A stretch of 49,350 nt of DNA from Ignavibacteriota bacterium (GCA_016212665.1 JACREZ010000036.1:1-49350); one strand, 5' to 3'; counted from the stretch's first letter, positions 1 through 9,169 are shown. Numbers and translations are program-made. Notes: a model not told the origin generated them from the letters alone.

Positions 1-94
1 AGACCTAATCTTCCCTACTTCACGCCTGTTCTTGGGAACTTCAGACCTAATCTTCCCTACTTCACGCCTGTTCTTGGGAACTTCAGACCTGATT
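1..94. repeat. 42-bp direct tandem repeat, two full copies plus the start of a third
   Basis: Positions 1-42 and 43-84 are identical. The next unit starts with the same hexamer (85-90) and then diverges. The array reaches the left window edge and may continue beyond it. There are no spacers between units, so it is a plain tandem repeat and not a CRISPR. No coding role is apparent. Confidence 0.9.
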
Positions 95-110
95 TTCTCA
101 AGTTTTCTTT

Positions 111-134
111 AGGTCACGAAATGGTTCGTGACCT
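111..134. repeat. Perfect 10-bp hairpin (AGGTCACGAA / TTCGTGACCT)
   Basis: Two perfectly complementary 10-base arms flank a 4-base loop (ATGG). No T-run follows on either strand, so this is not a classical intrinsic terminator. It could be a transcription end, an operator or part of a small palindromic repeat. The rest of 135-312 is AT-rich and shows no gene. Confidence 0.6.
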
Positions 135-312
135 ACGGAATTATTTAACAATAGTTTTTAGAATAATTTACTTTGTGTCTTCTGTTAGATTTTGTTTATT
201 TTCCAACGTTATAATTGCTACTGCACTCTGCATCCACTCCGTAGAGTGAAATGTACAACTGTTCCTACTAAGACCGTAGGAAGGGGAACTCAATAACTGA
301 AAGATAGTTTCT

Positions 313-801
313 ATGAATCAAATATCAATCATAACAATTTTCATATGGGTAGCTTTTACTCTGGGAGGTTGCACATTTCCACATATTGTTCAACCTTTAC
401 GGTTGTATGACCTCGAAAGTGGAAACACTCTCGAAGTGATATTTCATGCAACCAATCGTGAACACGGAACGATTTCATCATCAAACACGGAGGGGAGCCA
501 GTTCAGAGGTGAGTATGTTCTGTACGATAGGGGAATAACTTATCCCGGTCACGAATCATATTCGAAAGGGACAACAAGCATGTTGAACGATTCGACAAGC
601 AAGAATTTTGCTGACTTGTATGGCTTCTCAAAAGAGTATCGTGCACGACCTGTTGGAACAGGTATTATCGTCGGGGATGACGGAACAGTCATAGAAATTA
701 TTTTTTACAACATCGCGCATAACCTTGAATCAGGTGACGGAGTTGGGAAAGATAATAAAGGGAGATATTACAGAATATATCTCAGCACGGAAAGTCGTTG
801 A
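313..801 (+). CDS. Small hypothetical lipoprotein
   Basis: This 162-residue protein starts with a lipoprotein signal: a short hydrophobic stretch and the lipobox LGGC with the acylated Cys at residue 20. It should therefore be exported and lipid-anchored. The mature part (about 140 residues) is polar with no domain I recognise; the C-terminal third alternates hydrophobic and glycine residues (GTGIIVGDDGTVIEI), suggesting a beta-rich fold. It lies 17 bp ahead of the TPR gene on the same strand and could be cotranscribed with it. The function is unknown; only the lipoprotein nature is well supported. Confidence 0.7.
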   Translation: MNQISIITIFIWVAFTLGGCTFPHIVQPLRLYDLESGNTLEVIFHATNREHGTISSSNTEGSQFRGEYVLYDRGITYPGHESYSKGTTSMLNDSTSKNFADLYGFSKEYRARPVGTGIIVGDDGTVIEIIFYNIAHNLESGDGVGKDNKGRYYRIYLSTESR

Positions 802-818
802 CATCAATGTAAACAACC

Positions 819-2060
819 ATGGACGAACAAGAACTCATCAAAGAACAACTCGAAAAGAATCCGAAGGATGCCGATTTGTGGTATCTTCTCGGGAATACGT
901 ATCAAGTAGAGTCGTATTCCTTTGCCGAACAGAAAATGTTCGATGAAAAAAGAAATTGCTACGAGAAAGCAATCAAGTGCAATCCGTTTCACAACGATGC
1001 GCGCTTCGCATTGGCGCAGATGGAAGAACTACGGAATTGGGAAGACGGCGCGCTCACTCATTACGAATACATCAAGAAACGTACTCCTGAATATCCTACT
1101 ATTGACGAATGTATCAGGCGTTGTGAAGAGAAGAAATCGAATTGGCATTCAAAAGACATTCCTCGCTTTGTTGAAAAAGTAAAAGAGAATCCAACGGATG
1201 CAAATGCGAACAGGCAACTTGGATATTTGTACTGGAGTCAGAAACAATACGACCTTGCTTTGAAGTATCATACACGAGCATTCGAACTTGCACCGGGAGA
1301 ATCGGAGAGTGCGGCATTCCTCGCGATAACACTCGCCGCAATGAAGAATTTTCGCGAAGCAATAACGTACTGCCTCATACAACTTTCGCTCGAAGAGGAT
1401 GAAGGGGAACAAGGAGTTATTCTCCGCCACATCGGTGAGTATTATACTGAATTGAAAGAGTACGCGAAAGCACGGGAGTATTATTTCAAAGCATTAGAAA
1501 AGTTTTCCGATGACCCTCAATTTCAGGCATACACGAAGGAAGATATCGGCTTCACCTTTTACATGGAAGAACATGATGAGACAGCTCTTGTTTATTTGCT
1601 CGACGCACTTTCACAACAGACCGATGAACATTATATTCAACCACTCCTGTCTAAAATAGGAGAGTTGTATTGCAGGATGAGTAAATTTCAGGAAGCTCTC
1701 CCTTATTTGCAACGGGCTGTTACATTGAAGAAAGATGATGATAAATCCTTCTATGTCTTAGGTATTGCGTACTCATCGCTCGATGAATTCGGATTGGCAG
1801 AAACAGCATACAAGATGGCGCTCAATGCAAATCCGAGGTTTGACCGTGCATTGCATAATTTAGCCCTTATCTATCGGCGGAACGGCGACTATACAACTGC
1901 GATTGAATTGTTTAAACAAGCAATCGCCTCAAATCCTGATTTACTTCTCGCTTACTCAAATCTTGCACGGATATATCTCCGTTTACAAGATGAAGAACAA
2001 GCGGCGATATATCTGGAAGAGTATTTGAAACGCGGGGGAAAAGAAGAAGATTTGTATTAG
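819..2060 (+). CDS. Tetratricopeptide-repeat (TPR) protein
   Basis: The 413-residue protein has no signal peptide and is built from repeated 34-residue helical hairpins. Clear units begin near residues 14, 47, 114, 148, 275, 309, 343 and 377, with the usual W/L-G-Y-A-F-A-P pattern (for example LGIAYSSLDEFGLAETAYKM and LALIYRRNGDYTTAIELFKQ). TPR superhelices act as protein-protein interaction scaffolds. No enzymatic domain is attached, so the partner is unknown. It is probably cytoplasmic. It ends against a palindromic element that separates it from the convergent lipoprotein genes. Confidence 0.9.
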   Translation: MDEQELIKEQLEKNPKDADLWYLLGNTYQVESYSFAEQKMFDEKRNCYEKAIKCNPFHNDARFALAQMEELRNWEDGALTHYEYIKKRTPEYPTIDECIRRCEEKKSNWHSKDIPRFVEKVKENPTDANANRQLGYLYWSQKQYDLALKYHTRAFELAPGESESAAFLAITLAAMKNFREAITYCLIQLSLEEDEGEQGVILRHIGEYYTELKEYAKAREYYFKALEKFSDDPQFQAYTKEDIGFTFYMEEHDETALVYLLDALSQQTDEHYIQPLLSKIGELYCRMSKFQEALPYLQRAVTLKKDDDKSFYVLGIAYSSLDEFGLAETAYKMALNANPRFDRALHNLALIYRRNGDYTTAIELFKQAIASNPDLLLAYSNLARIYLRLQDEEQAAIYLEEYLKRGGKEEDLY

Positions 2061-2063
2061 TCA

Positions 2064-2175
2064 AAGAGGATGTCCAAAAGTCGTAGACGCAACCTTTATG
2101 GTTGCGTTTCCAAACTAAGAACGCGGACGTATAGTCTGCACCTACATGCCAATCTGACTTTTCGGACACCCTCTT
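2064..2175. repeat. Palindromic intergenic element, about 112 bp, with long terminal inverted repeats
   Basis: The left arm (2064-2082, AAGAGGATGTCCAAAAGTC) pairs with the right arm (2156-2175) with one mismatch and one extra base. Inside, 2087-2094 and 2100-2107 form a perfect 8-bp hairpin (ACGCAACC / GGTTGCGT) with a 5-base loop. It fills the gap between two convergent transcription units, so it may act as a bidirectional terminator. The size and terminal repeats also fit a small non-autonomous mobile element. There is no open frame. Confidence 0.75.
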
Positions 2176-2220
2176 AACCATTCAGTATATTCGGCTTATC
2201 AAACCGAGGCGAAACATCAG

Positions 2221-2562
2221 TTACTTAAACCGAATCGCAATTCCTTCTGCGCCGCCGCCTGCTTGTGGCTCCAAAACTAATTTGAATGAAATTATTGCAT
2301 TCGCTCCAAGTTGAGCGGCACGTTCTTTCAATAGATCGCGGAGTGTGTTTCCTTTATCCTGCGCCTGAGCATCATACACAGAAATGTAACCAATGACTAT
2401 ATACTCACCTTCCGGTTGGGAGACTGCATACACACGAACATCCTTCGCATTGGTAGGTTGATATGCCTGAACAGATTTAAGATACGTACCGTATCCCGGA
2501 CCACACCCGGTAAAGGAAATCAGCAAACTCAGCGTCGTAATAGCCAGCAATATTTTTTTCAT
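2221..2562 (-). CDS. Small lipoprotein, paralogue of the upstream gene
   Basis: A 113-residue lipoprotein with lipobox FTGC and the acylated Cys at residue 20. The mature part contains the pattern K-D-V-x-V-Y...GEYIVIGYISV...LLKERAAQLGANAIISFKL, shared with the neighbouring 132-residue lipoprotein (GFVTV...FLKEKAAKQGADAIINFEV). This resembles small domains in which a 'tough metabolite-like' beta strand is followed by a helix and the A-x-x-x-G-A-[ND]-A-I-I motif. Its start codon overlaps the stop of the upstream gene by 4 bases (ATGA), so the pair is translationally coupled. Function unknown; periplasmic or outer-membrane location inferred. Confidence 0.75.
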   Translation of the reverse strand: MKKILLAITTLSLLISFTGCGPGYGTYLKSVQAYQPTNAKDVRVYAVSQPEGEYIVIGYISVYDAQAQDKGNTLRDLLKERAAQLGANAIISFKLVLEPQAGGGAEGIAIRFK

Positions 2563-2957
2563 AACGTTTTTCCTATGCTTGAAGTGTTCAGAGAATATTT
2601 TACCGCAACGCCGGAAGCAATATAGGTATTTTCATAAATCGGGATGAATAAAATCAGCGCGGCAAGCCGGCGATAAACATGAACTTCAAAATTGATGATT
2701 GCATCCGCTCCTTGCTTCGCCGCTTTCTCTTTGAGAAACGTCACTGCCGCTTGAACATTTTCCTGATGTTCAACTGTGACAAAGCCAACTTCTGTAAACG
2801 CACGGGTTGGACTTTCTATAGTTAAAAATATTTCGATTGCATCTTTGTTTGTTACTGGGTACACTTGCTCGGTATTTGTCAGCGTTTCCTGAAAATGTGT
2901 ACATCCGATAAGCAAGACAAAAACACTGCAGATAAGAATAGGTGAGTACTTCATCAT
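2559..2957 (-). CDS. Small lipoprotein, paralogue of the downstream gene
   Basis: A 132-residue lipoprotein with lipobox LIGC (acylated Cys at residue 19). Residues 40-100 repeat the domain of the downstream gene: an I-E-I-F strand, TEVGFVTVEHQ, then the helix LKEKAAKQGADAIINFEV. A hydrophobic stretch near residues 98-108 (LAALILFIPIY) replaces the glycine-rich tail of its paralogue. The two genes form a duplicated, coupled pair. The exact role is unknown. Confidence 0.75.
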   Translation of the reverse strand: MMKYSPILICSVFVLLIGCTHFQETLTNTEQVYPVTNKDAIEIFLTIESPTRAFTEVGFVTVEHQENVQAAVTFLKEKAAKQGADAIINFEVHVYRRLAALILFIPIYENTYIASGVAVKYSLNTSSIGKTL

Positions 2958-2983
2958 GTTTTCCTTATTGTTTATGTAACATA

Positions 2984-4009
2984 TTAATTGACTATAACTC
3001 CCACCGTAAGTTGAATCAAGGTGGTCTTTTGTTTTAACTTAAATTTTGCCCCGGAAACATCTGTTTCATATTCGGGTTCACTTGCAGAATATATTCCTTC
3101 GAGAACAAAACGATTGATGCTGAAACCGAAATATCCTCCGTATGCAAAATCAGCGCCCGCCGCGCTGGATAGTTTTACGGAATTATATCCGTCCGTTGCA
3201 GATATTTCCGGACTGACACCAAGCAAAACACCTAATAATCCTCCGAAATTAATTCTCTTATCTTCTTGAATTCTGATATTCGCTCCGAACCCACCCATCG
3301 TCCACCATGTAAACCATGGTCCTGCATCCACACTCACGCCCGAAGGAAGACCACGTGAATAACTTGCTTCATCAACTGTATTATAACTGAGGTATTCTTT
3401 CAGTGTTAATTCTATTCCTTCATTCGGAACATTGTGATAAAAGAATCCCACAGAAAATCCTTGCTTCGCTAATCCGGCTTCTGAATTATGAATATCGGTA
3501 GAACCAAAATCTGATGTGGGGAAACTCATTCCAACAAAAATTGTCCAACGGGTATAGGAATCTTCTACGAGTGCATACGTAGGTTCAACATACTCACCGC
3601 TTTGTTCTCTGACTGAAGGTATATAGTTGGTGATTTTTTGAACTCGCGTTTTCGGGATGATACGTCTCTCATCGTAGGTTTGAATGGTCAGGGAATCGCT
3701 TGTCTCCATAATGATTATTCCCTTGATGATACTACCATCAACCAACTGAATCATCTGACGTTCGCGATTCGTAACGGGTGTTTCAGTAGTAGCGCCAAAC
3801 TCTCTTGTTTGGATTTCCGATTTTCGAATCGTCATTTCACCGTACTCCGTAGCAACAACAACCGTTGTATCGTTCTGACTGATAACCTTACCACGCAGTG
3901 TTGTTCCATCTTTAAGATGATATGTCTCAATCTTTTCCTGACCCAGTGAAATACTACAGAAACAGAAAAGGAATCCGAGTAGAAATAAATGTTGAATACT
4001 ATTTTTCAT
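2984..4009 (-). CDS. Secreted protein: two Sm/SH3-like repeats plus a beta-barrel-like C-terminal half
   Basis: The start is placed at 4009 because a GAGAG ribosome site precedes it and a clean signal peptide follows (MKNSIQHLFLLGFLFCFC, cleavage after SLGQ). A start at 4054 would add 15 unlikely residues. The mature N-terminal part has two similar small-barrel repeats, DGTTLRGKVISQNDTTVVV (about 35-70) and DGSIIKGIIIMETSDSLTI (about 90-125), a pattern common in Bacteroidota secreted proteins. The C-terminal 200 residues alternate aromatic and glycine residues and end in TTLIQLTVGVIVN, like an eight- to ten-stranded outer-membrane barrel. The barrel and the function are inferred. Confidence 0.7.
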   Translation of the reverse strand: MKNSIQHLFLLGFLFCFCSISLGQEKIETYHLKDGTTLRGKVISQNDTTVVVATEYGEMTIRKSEIQTREFGATTETPVTNRERQMIQLVDGSIIKGIIIMETSDSLTIQTYDERRIIPKTRVQKITNYIPSVREQSGEYVEPTYALVEDSYTRWTIFVGMSFPTSDFGSTDIHNSEAGLAKQGFSVGFFYHNVPNEGIELTLKEYLSYNTVDEASYSRGLPSGVSVDAGPWFTWWTMGGFGANIRIQEDKRINFGGLLGVLLGVSPEISATDGYNSVKLSSAAGADFAYGGYFGFSINRFVLEGIYSASEPEYETDVSGAKFKLKQKTTLIQLTVGVIVN

Positions 4010-4065
4010 ATAACTCTCATGCCCGTTGTTGGATATTCTTGTAACTACAAACATTCAATACATTA

Positions 4066-4196
4066 GGAGCGTGTTGCCGAATGGTCATTGCGAGCGCAGC
4101 GAAGCAATCTCACTATTGAAAGTAGAGTGGAATGCGGGATTGCTTCGTCGCTTCGCTCCTCGCAAAGACAATTTTCGGTGTTCGGCAAAACGCTCA
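4066..4196. repeat. Nested inverted-repeat element, about 130 bp ('attgcttc' family, copy 1)
   Basis: The outer arms (4068-4081 AGCGTGTTGCCGAA and 4181-4194 TTCGGCAAAACGCT) are inverted repeats with one mismatch. Inside, 4085-4110 (TCATTGCGAG...GAAGCAATCTC) is mirrored by 4137-4169 (GGGATTGCTTCG...CTCGCAAAGAC). Related elements lie at 27791-27891 and 47791-47856. No transposase is present, so this is a MITE- or REP-like dispersed repeat. The open frames read through it are by-products of the repeat. Confidence 0.8.
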
Positions 4197-4371
4197 TTAG
4201 TAAAATCCGTAGAGGAACTTACAGTCGTGAATACTTCACACACTAAAAAAGAACATGAGCTACTCAAGATGGTAGAGTATAGTATTTGCCCCAAATAAAT
4301 TCGCCAGAAGATAGGTCATTTTTCTGAATAATCAAACAGAATCTGAACAAATTTTTCATGGAAGAATAAAA

Positions 4372-4495
4372 AAGGGGCTGTCTCAAAAGTTGGTAGAACA
4401 GGCATTCCTGCCTGTCACGTTTGTGAATATGACAAGTTTTCGACAGACAAGAATGTCTGTCCTACCATCATTTGTGCCTTATGAGACAGCCCCTT
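4372..4495. repeat. Nested palindromic element, 124 bp, with 14-bp perfect terminal inverted repeats
   Basis: The termini AAGGGGCTGTCTCA (4372-4385) and TGAGACAGCCCCTT (4482-4495) are perfectly complementary. Just inside, a 26-base block from 4391 (TGGTAGAACAGGCATTCCTG...) matches the reverse complement of the block ending at 4468 with four mismatches. Each inner block is itself a small hairpin (ACAGGCA / TGCCTGT). It has the architecture of a MITE. It lies between the M13 peptidase 3' end and the previous element. Confidence 0.8.
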
Positions 4496-4534
4496 AGTAG
4501 ATTGAAAATCACTTTGTGCGTTCTCAAATCTCTC

Positions 4535-6568
4535 TCACCAGATTTTCGCCTTCTCTCTTCTCACCATTGGGTCCCCTTCTTTCGCATCGAATGCTTTCAT
4601 CCATTCTTCCATGTTTGAAACCGGACCGATGCAACGGAACCGACCGGGAGAATGGGGGTCGGTGTTCAAACGAAGCCGTAACGCTTCATCACGAATGTTC
4701 TGTCTCCAAATCTGACCGAACGAAATAAAGAATCGTTGTTCGGCAGTAAAGCCATCAATATCTGCCGGTCGTCCGTTCTTCCGGAAAGAACGTTGCAACG
4801 CATCGTACGCGATGGAAAGTCCGCCGAGGTCGGCAATATTTTCTCCCAACGTTAATGCGCCGTTCACATGTTGAGTATCGAGCGCAACGTAATTGTTGAA
4901 TTGTTGTTCAACGACTGCCGCCTTTGTTTCATACAATTTACTATCACCGTCCGTCCACCAGTCAATCATGTTTCCGTCGGCATTGAACTTTCTTCCTTGG
5001 TCATCAAATCCGTGTGTGATTTCATGTCCAATGACAGCGCCGATTCCGCCATAGTTCACAGCGTCATCTGCATTCGCATCAAAAAAGGGCGGCTGTAATA
5101 TTCCGGCAGGAAAAACAATCTCGTTCATGCTCGGATTGTAATACGCGTTCACCGTCGGCGGCGACATTCCCCATTCGGTTCTATCCACCGGTTTTCCAAT
5201 CTGACTCAGATTGCGTTTGAACTCAAACTGAGAAGCACGAAGAACATTAATAACGTACGCGCCTCGTGTAATATCAAGTGAAGAATAATCACGCCATTTA
5301 TCGGGATACCCAATTTTCACAGTAAACGCATCTAATTTTCTCAGCGCTTCCTTCTTCGTTAAGTCACTCATCCAATCTAGATTCTTCACCTTCTCGCGAA
5401 ATGCATCCTGAATATCTTTCACCATTTCCAACGCCCGCTTCTTCGCCTGCGCGCCGAATGCTTTTTCGACATACAGTTGTCCGAGCGCCTCTCCGATATT
5501 TCCGTCAATGGTTTGAAGAACGCGTTTCCATCGCACTTTCATTTCTTTCTGCCCCGTCATTGCACGACCAAAGAAATCGAAATGTTCATTCACAAATTCT
5601 GAACTCAAATAATCTGCTGTTGCATTGATAAGATGCCAACGCAGATATGTTTTCCAACTCTCTAACGTCACATCCATAACCATGTTTGCAACTTCTTTAA
5701 TGAATTCCGGCTGACCGACATTCACATCGCCGGGATTTGGTAAGCCAATGCCTCTGAAATATTGTTGCCATGGGAACATGGGTGTCAATTCACTCATCTC
5801 ATCTAACGTCATTCTGTGGTAACTGTTTTCCGGGTCACGCAACTCAACTCTTGTCAGAGATGCTTTTGCGAGGCGTGTTTCCATATCCATCACAATCTTC
5901 GCGTTTGATTCAGCGGTAGATGCATTGTCGCCAAGTAATTGGAACATCTTCGCAACATGCGCTAAATACTTTGAGCGTAACTCTTTCGACTTATCATCAT
6001 CCTTCAAATAATAATCTCTGTCCGGTAATCCAAGTCCGCTCTGAAACAGGTTTGCAATAATCGCTGTACTGTTCTTCATATCCTGCATCGCGTAAAATGC
6101 AAAAGGAACTCCGGCTGATGCTGTGTGAAAATATGCAATCAAATCAATTAACTCTCTTGAGTTTTTTATTTTTGCAATTCGGTTGAACTCATCAGCCAAC
6201 GGAAATGCCCCTTGCTTTTGAATACTCAACGTATCCATCCCGCTGAAATAAAAATCGCCGACCTTCTGAACGATACTTCCCTTTTTCGCTCCGGTGTTTG
6301 CCGCGGCTTCGTCTAATATTTCATGGAGGATTTTGAAATTCCGTTCCTGCACTTCACTGAAACTTCCCCACCGACTCTGGTCGGGTGGTATCGGATTGTT
6401 CTTCATCCACGTACCGTTCACATAAAGAAAGAAATCGTCTGTTGGCTTAACAGATATATCGAAATTTTGAGTATCAATCGGTTTCTGTGCAAACGAAACA
6501 GATACCAGAAAACTCAGCGCAGTGAAAAATAAAATAACCTTTGGAAAATGAAATGTGTTAAAAACCAT
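4535..6568 (-). CDS. M13 (neprilysin/PepO-type) zinc metallopeptidase
   Basis: A secreted 677-residue endopeptidase that cleaves peptides. A signal peptide ends at about residue 27 (SFAQ). The M13 N-terminal domain covers about 40-425 and the catalytic domain about 480-677. The zinc site GHEITHGFDDQG (HExxH near residue 515) and the downstream ENIADLGG motif, which supplies the third zinc ligand, are intact. So are the substrate motif NAYY and the family C-terminus GDPMV...IW. An AAAGG ribosome site precedes the ATG. Length and motifs match the full-length family, and no lipobox is seen, so it is probably periplasmic or released. It is a single gene between repeat elements and hrpB. Confidence 0.95.
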   Translation of the reverse strand: MVFNTFHFPKVILFFTALSFLVSVSFAQKPIDTQNFDISVKPTDDFFLYVNGTWMKNNPIPPDQSRWGSFSEVQERNFKILHEILDEAAANTGAKKGSIVQKVGDFYFSGMDTLSIQKQGAFPLADEFNRIAKIKNSRELIDLIAYFHTASAGVPFAFYAMQDMKNSTAIIANLFQSGLGLPDRDYYLKDDDKSKELRSKYLAHVAKMFQLLGDNASTAESNAKIVMDMETRLAKASLTRVELRDPENSYHRMTLDEMSELTPMFPWQQYFRGIGLPNPGDVNVGQPEFIKEVANMVMDVTLESWKTYLRWHLINATADYLSSEFVNEHFDFFGRAMTGQKEMKVRWKRVLQTIDGNIGEALGQLYVEKAFGAQAKKRALEMVKDIQDAFREKVKNLDWMSDLTKKEALRKLDAFTVKIGYPDKWRDYSSLDITRGAYVINVLRASQFEFKRNLSQIGKPVDRTEWGMSPPTVNAYYNPSMNEIVFPAGILQPPFFDANADDAVNYGGIGAVIGHEITHGFDDQGRKFNADGNMIDWWTDGDSKLYETKAAVVEQQFNNYVALDTQHVNGALTLGENIADLGGLSIAYDALQRSFRKNGRPADIDGFTAEQRFFISFGQIWRQNIRDEALRLRLNTDPHSPGRFRCIGPVSNMEEWMKAFDAKEGDPMVRREKAKIW

Positions 6569-6692
6569 ACTGACCTTTGTTAATAAGTAATGAAACGGCG
6601 GTGAAATTAAGAAAAATCTCCCAGAGAACCTAAGAATTTTTCTTCGCTTACGGAATCAACGCGAGCTTGTTTCGTAGTCAACACCGCTTACG

Positions 6693-9161
6693 CTAACGTC
6701 TCTTCGTCCGTCTCGTCGGCTCTGCTTCTTTCGGATTTTCGGGCCAATAATGTTTCGGATACCTTCCACGCATATCTTTCCGAACATCTGGATACGCGTT
6801 CTTCCAGAAACTCGGCAAGTCCTGTGTAATCGCAAGCGGACGATGCGCCGGAGAAAGAAGATGCAACAGGACTTTCACTTTTCCGTTTGCAACTGTTGGC
6901 GTTTCTGTCTCACCAAACATTTCCTGAAGTCGAACGGCAAGGACTGGTTGCTCGCCTGAATAATCTATCGGGATATGTGAACCGGTCGGAACGGTGAGAT
7001 GCGTTGGCGCAAGTCGTTCAACTTCCCGAAGTTGTTCAAACGAAAACATTGCACGAACAATCATACTCATATCAAGTTTCTGCAAGTGCACACGCCGCGT
7101 AATTCCTGAGAGATACGGTGCAAGCCAATCCCCCAATGTTTCAAGGAGATATTCATTACTTACATTCGGCAATGATGATTTTGTAAGATTATGAATACGC
7201 AGCCACTCATTTCGCGTTCGGATTGAATTTGCATCCTTCGTCCACGGTAACGCATCAAGCCCAAGCAATCGAATTCCATCGAGCATCGCATTCGTTGTTT
7301 TCTCAGAAGAAGTTGATAACGGAACCACCGATAGTTCCAACGCACCGAGACGAGTAATCTTTCTTGCTACTACCGATTCTTCACGTTCATCCCAATGGAC
7401 TTCTTCCGCTTCGGTAAGTTGTTCATCGAATGCAAGACGGATTTGTTTCTCAGACAACGGAGCGGCAAGAAATATTTTCACTTCACTCCCTATGCCGTCC
7501 ACTTCCCCAATAGCAAGAAACTCCTCCCGCGAAAGCATACTCTTCTTTGGCAAGAGTGCGCCCGTACCTGAAACCATTTGATACCGTCCTTCGCCCGAAT
7601 CTCGTCGCCGTGCAACTCGTTCAGGATAAGCGAGAGCAAGCAACAAACCCAATTCTTTTTCATCACTCTTTCCATGTCTGACATTTAGAAGGTGACGAAG
7701 TCGTACAGATTGTTCCTGTGCTCGTTCCAAAGCAAACCGACTCGCCCCTTTTCCTGTTTCCAACACATGCCATCGCGAAGCAAGGTCAATATCCGAATCG
7801 TTCTCGCCACGGAGAATGTCTCGCTCCTCCAACAACGCCGCCACATCGCACGCCATACTTCCAAAATGCAATTCCTTCCCTTTCAACAACATGTGCGCAA
7901 GCCGCGGATGCACGGGAAGTTCAGCCATTGCTTTGCCATGTGGCGTCAATTTTCCTTTTGCATCAAACGCGCCGAGTTGCGTTAACAAGGTTCGCGCTTG
8001 TGTCAGATGTTTTTCCGACGGCGCATCGAGGAAGCGAAGTCGCTTTGCCTCGGCATCTCCCCATCGTGCAAGTTCAAGAGCGAACGGCGCTAAATCACTT
8101 ACAAGAATTTCCGGAGAAAGAAACTTTGGCAATTCCGTTTGTTGTTGTTCTGTCCACAAACGATAACAGACTCCGGGCGCTTGTCTTCCCGCTCTTCCTC
8201 GTCGTTGTTCCGCGTTCGCCTGAGAAACTTGCGTTGTCACAAGTCCCGACATTCCCCGCTTCGAATCAAATCGCGGTACACGCGCAAGTCCCGAATCAAT
8301 CACAACTTGAACTCCATCAATCGTCAAACTTGTTTCGGCAATACTTGTTGAGAGAATGATTTTCCTTTTCCCGTTAGGCGCTGTTGCAAGCGCGGTTTGT
8401 TGTTGCTTTGGCGATGCCTCACCAAACAATGTGTGAATGATAATTTCTTCTGGCAATTCCTTATCAAGCAATAACGATTCAACTCGCCGAATCTCCCTCT
8501 GCCCCGGAAGAAACACCAGCACATCTCCTTCATCTTCCTTTATTGTTTGATGAATTGCTGAAACAATGAGCGGCTCAATCGCTCCATCATGAACTCGTTT
8601 CAAGTAATGTGTCGTAATCGGAAATGTTCTCCCTGCGCTTTGAAGAACCGGCGCATTCCCAAGCAATGAAGAAATTGAAATCCCATCAAGCGTTGCTGAC
8701 ATGACAAGAATTCTCAAATCATCCCTCAACTGTTCCTGAACATCCAATGCAAGTGCAAGTCCAAGGTCAGCGTGGATACTTCTCTCATGAAATTCATCGA
8801 AGATGAGCAAACCGACATCGGATAAATCCGGCTCGCTCTGAATCATACGAGTCAAAATTCCTTCCGTCACCACTTCGATTCTCGTCTTCGCTCCAACTTT
8901 CGCGTCTCCTCGAATTCTGTATCCAATTGTCGCTCCCACGTTCTCATGTATTTGCTGAGCCATGTATGACGCCGCCCGTTGCGCCGCCAATCGTCTCGGC
9001 TCCAGCATAATAATCTTCTTCCCGCTCAACCACGATTCATTCATCAACGCAATCGGAACCCTCGTTGTCTTCCCCGCGCCCGGCTCGGCGGAAAGAACAA
9101 CGTTGGTAGTCGTTTGCAAAGTCGAACGGAGTTCGGGGAGAATGTTTTCTATTGGAAGCAA
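6693..9161 (-). CDS. hrpB: ATP-dependent helicase HrpB (DEAH family)
   Basis: This 822-residue protein is a DEAH-box RNA helicase of the HrpB family. Visible motifs are Walker A GAGKTT (residues 28-33), DEFHERS (motif II, about 120), SAT (motif III, about 155), STSIAETSLTI (motif V) and QRRGRAGR (motif VI). The helicase-associated HA2 region follows, then the HrpB-specific C-terminal domain that ends in a basic tail (RRTKRR). Length matches the family (about 800-840). HrpB proteins are widespread; their exact RNA substrate is generally not defined. No frameshift was seen. Confidence 0.95.
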   Translation of the reverse strand: MLPIENILPELRSTLQTTTNVVLSAEPGAGKTTRVPIALMNESWLSGKKIIMLEPRRLAAQRAASYMAQQIHENVGATIGYRIRGDAKVGAKTRIEVVTEGILTRMIQSEPDLSDVGLLIFDEFHERSIHADLGLALALDVQEQLRDDLRILVMSATLDGISISSLLGNAPVLQSAGRTFPITTHYLKRVHDGAIEPLIVSAIHQTIKEDEGDVLVFLPGQREIRRVESLLLDKELPEEIIIHTLFGEASPKQQQTALATAPNGKRKIILSTSIAETSLTIDGVQVVIDSGLARVPRFDSKRGMSGLVTTQVSQANAEQRRGRAGRQAPGVCYRLWTEQQQTELPKFLSPEILVSDLAPFALELARWGDAEAKRLRFLDAPSEKHLTQARTLLTQLGAFDAKGKLTPHGKAMAELPVHPRLAHMLLKGKELHFGSMACDVAALLEERDILRGENDSDIDLASRWHVLETGKGASRFALERAQEQSVRLRHLLNVRHGKSDEKELGLLLALAYPERVARRRDSGEGRYQMVSGTGALLPKKSMLSREEFLAIGEVDGIGSEVKIFLAAPLSEKQIRLAFDEQLTEAEEVHWDEREESVVARKITRLGALELSVVPLSTSSEKTTNAMLDGIRLLGLDALPWTKDANSIRTRNEWLRIHNLTKSSLPNVSNEYLLETLGDWLAPYLSGITRRVHLQKLDMSMIVRAMFSFEQLREVERLAPTHLTVPTGSHIPIDYSGEQPVLAVRLQEMFGETETPTVANGKVKVLLHLLSPAHRPLAITQDLPSFWKNAYPDVRKDMRGRYPKHYWPENPKEAEPTRRTKRR

Positions 9162-9169
9162 GTTGGTTA

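Noticed and set aside
1-94. CRISPR array
   Set aside because: Units are contiguous and identical without spacers, and no cas gene is present.
4026-4298. 90-codon frame upstream of the outer-membrane-type gene
   Set aside because: It reads through a nested inverted-repeat element; the peptide RSEAISLL...LLRRFAPRKD is the usual translation of such repeats.
7718-8359. 213-codon open frame opposite hrpB
   Set aside because: It is fully antisense to a well-supported helicase gene, has no recognisable motif and follows from the GC pattern of hrpB codons.
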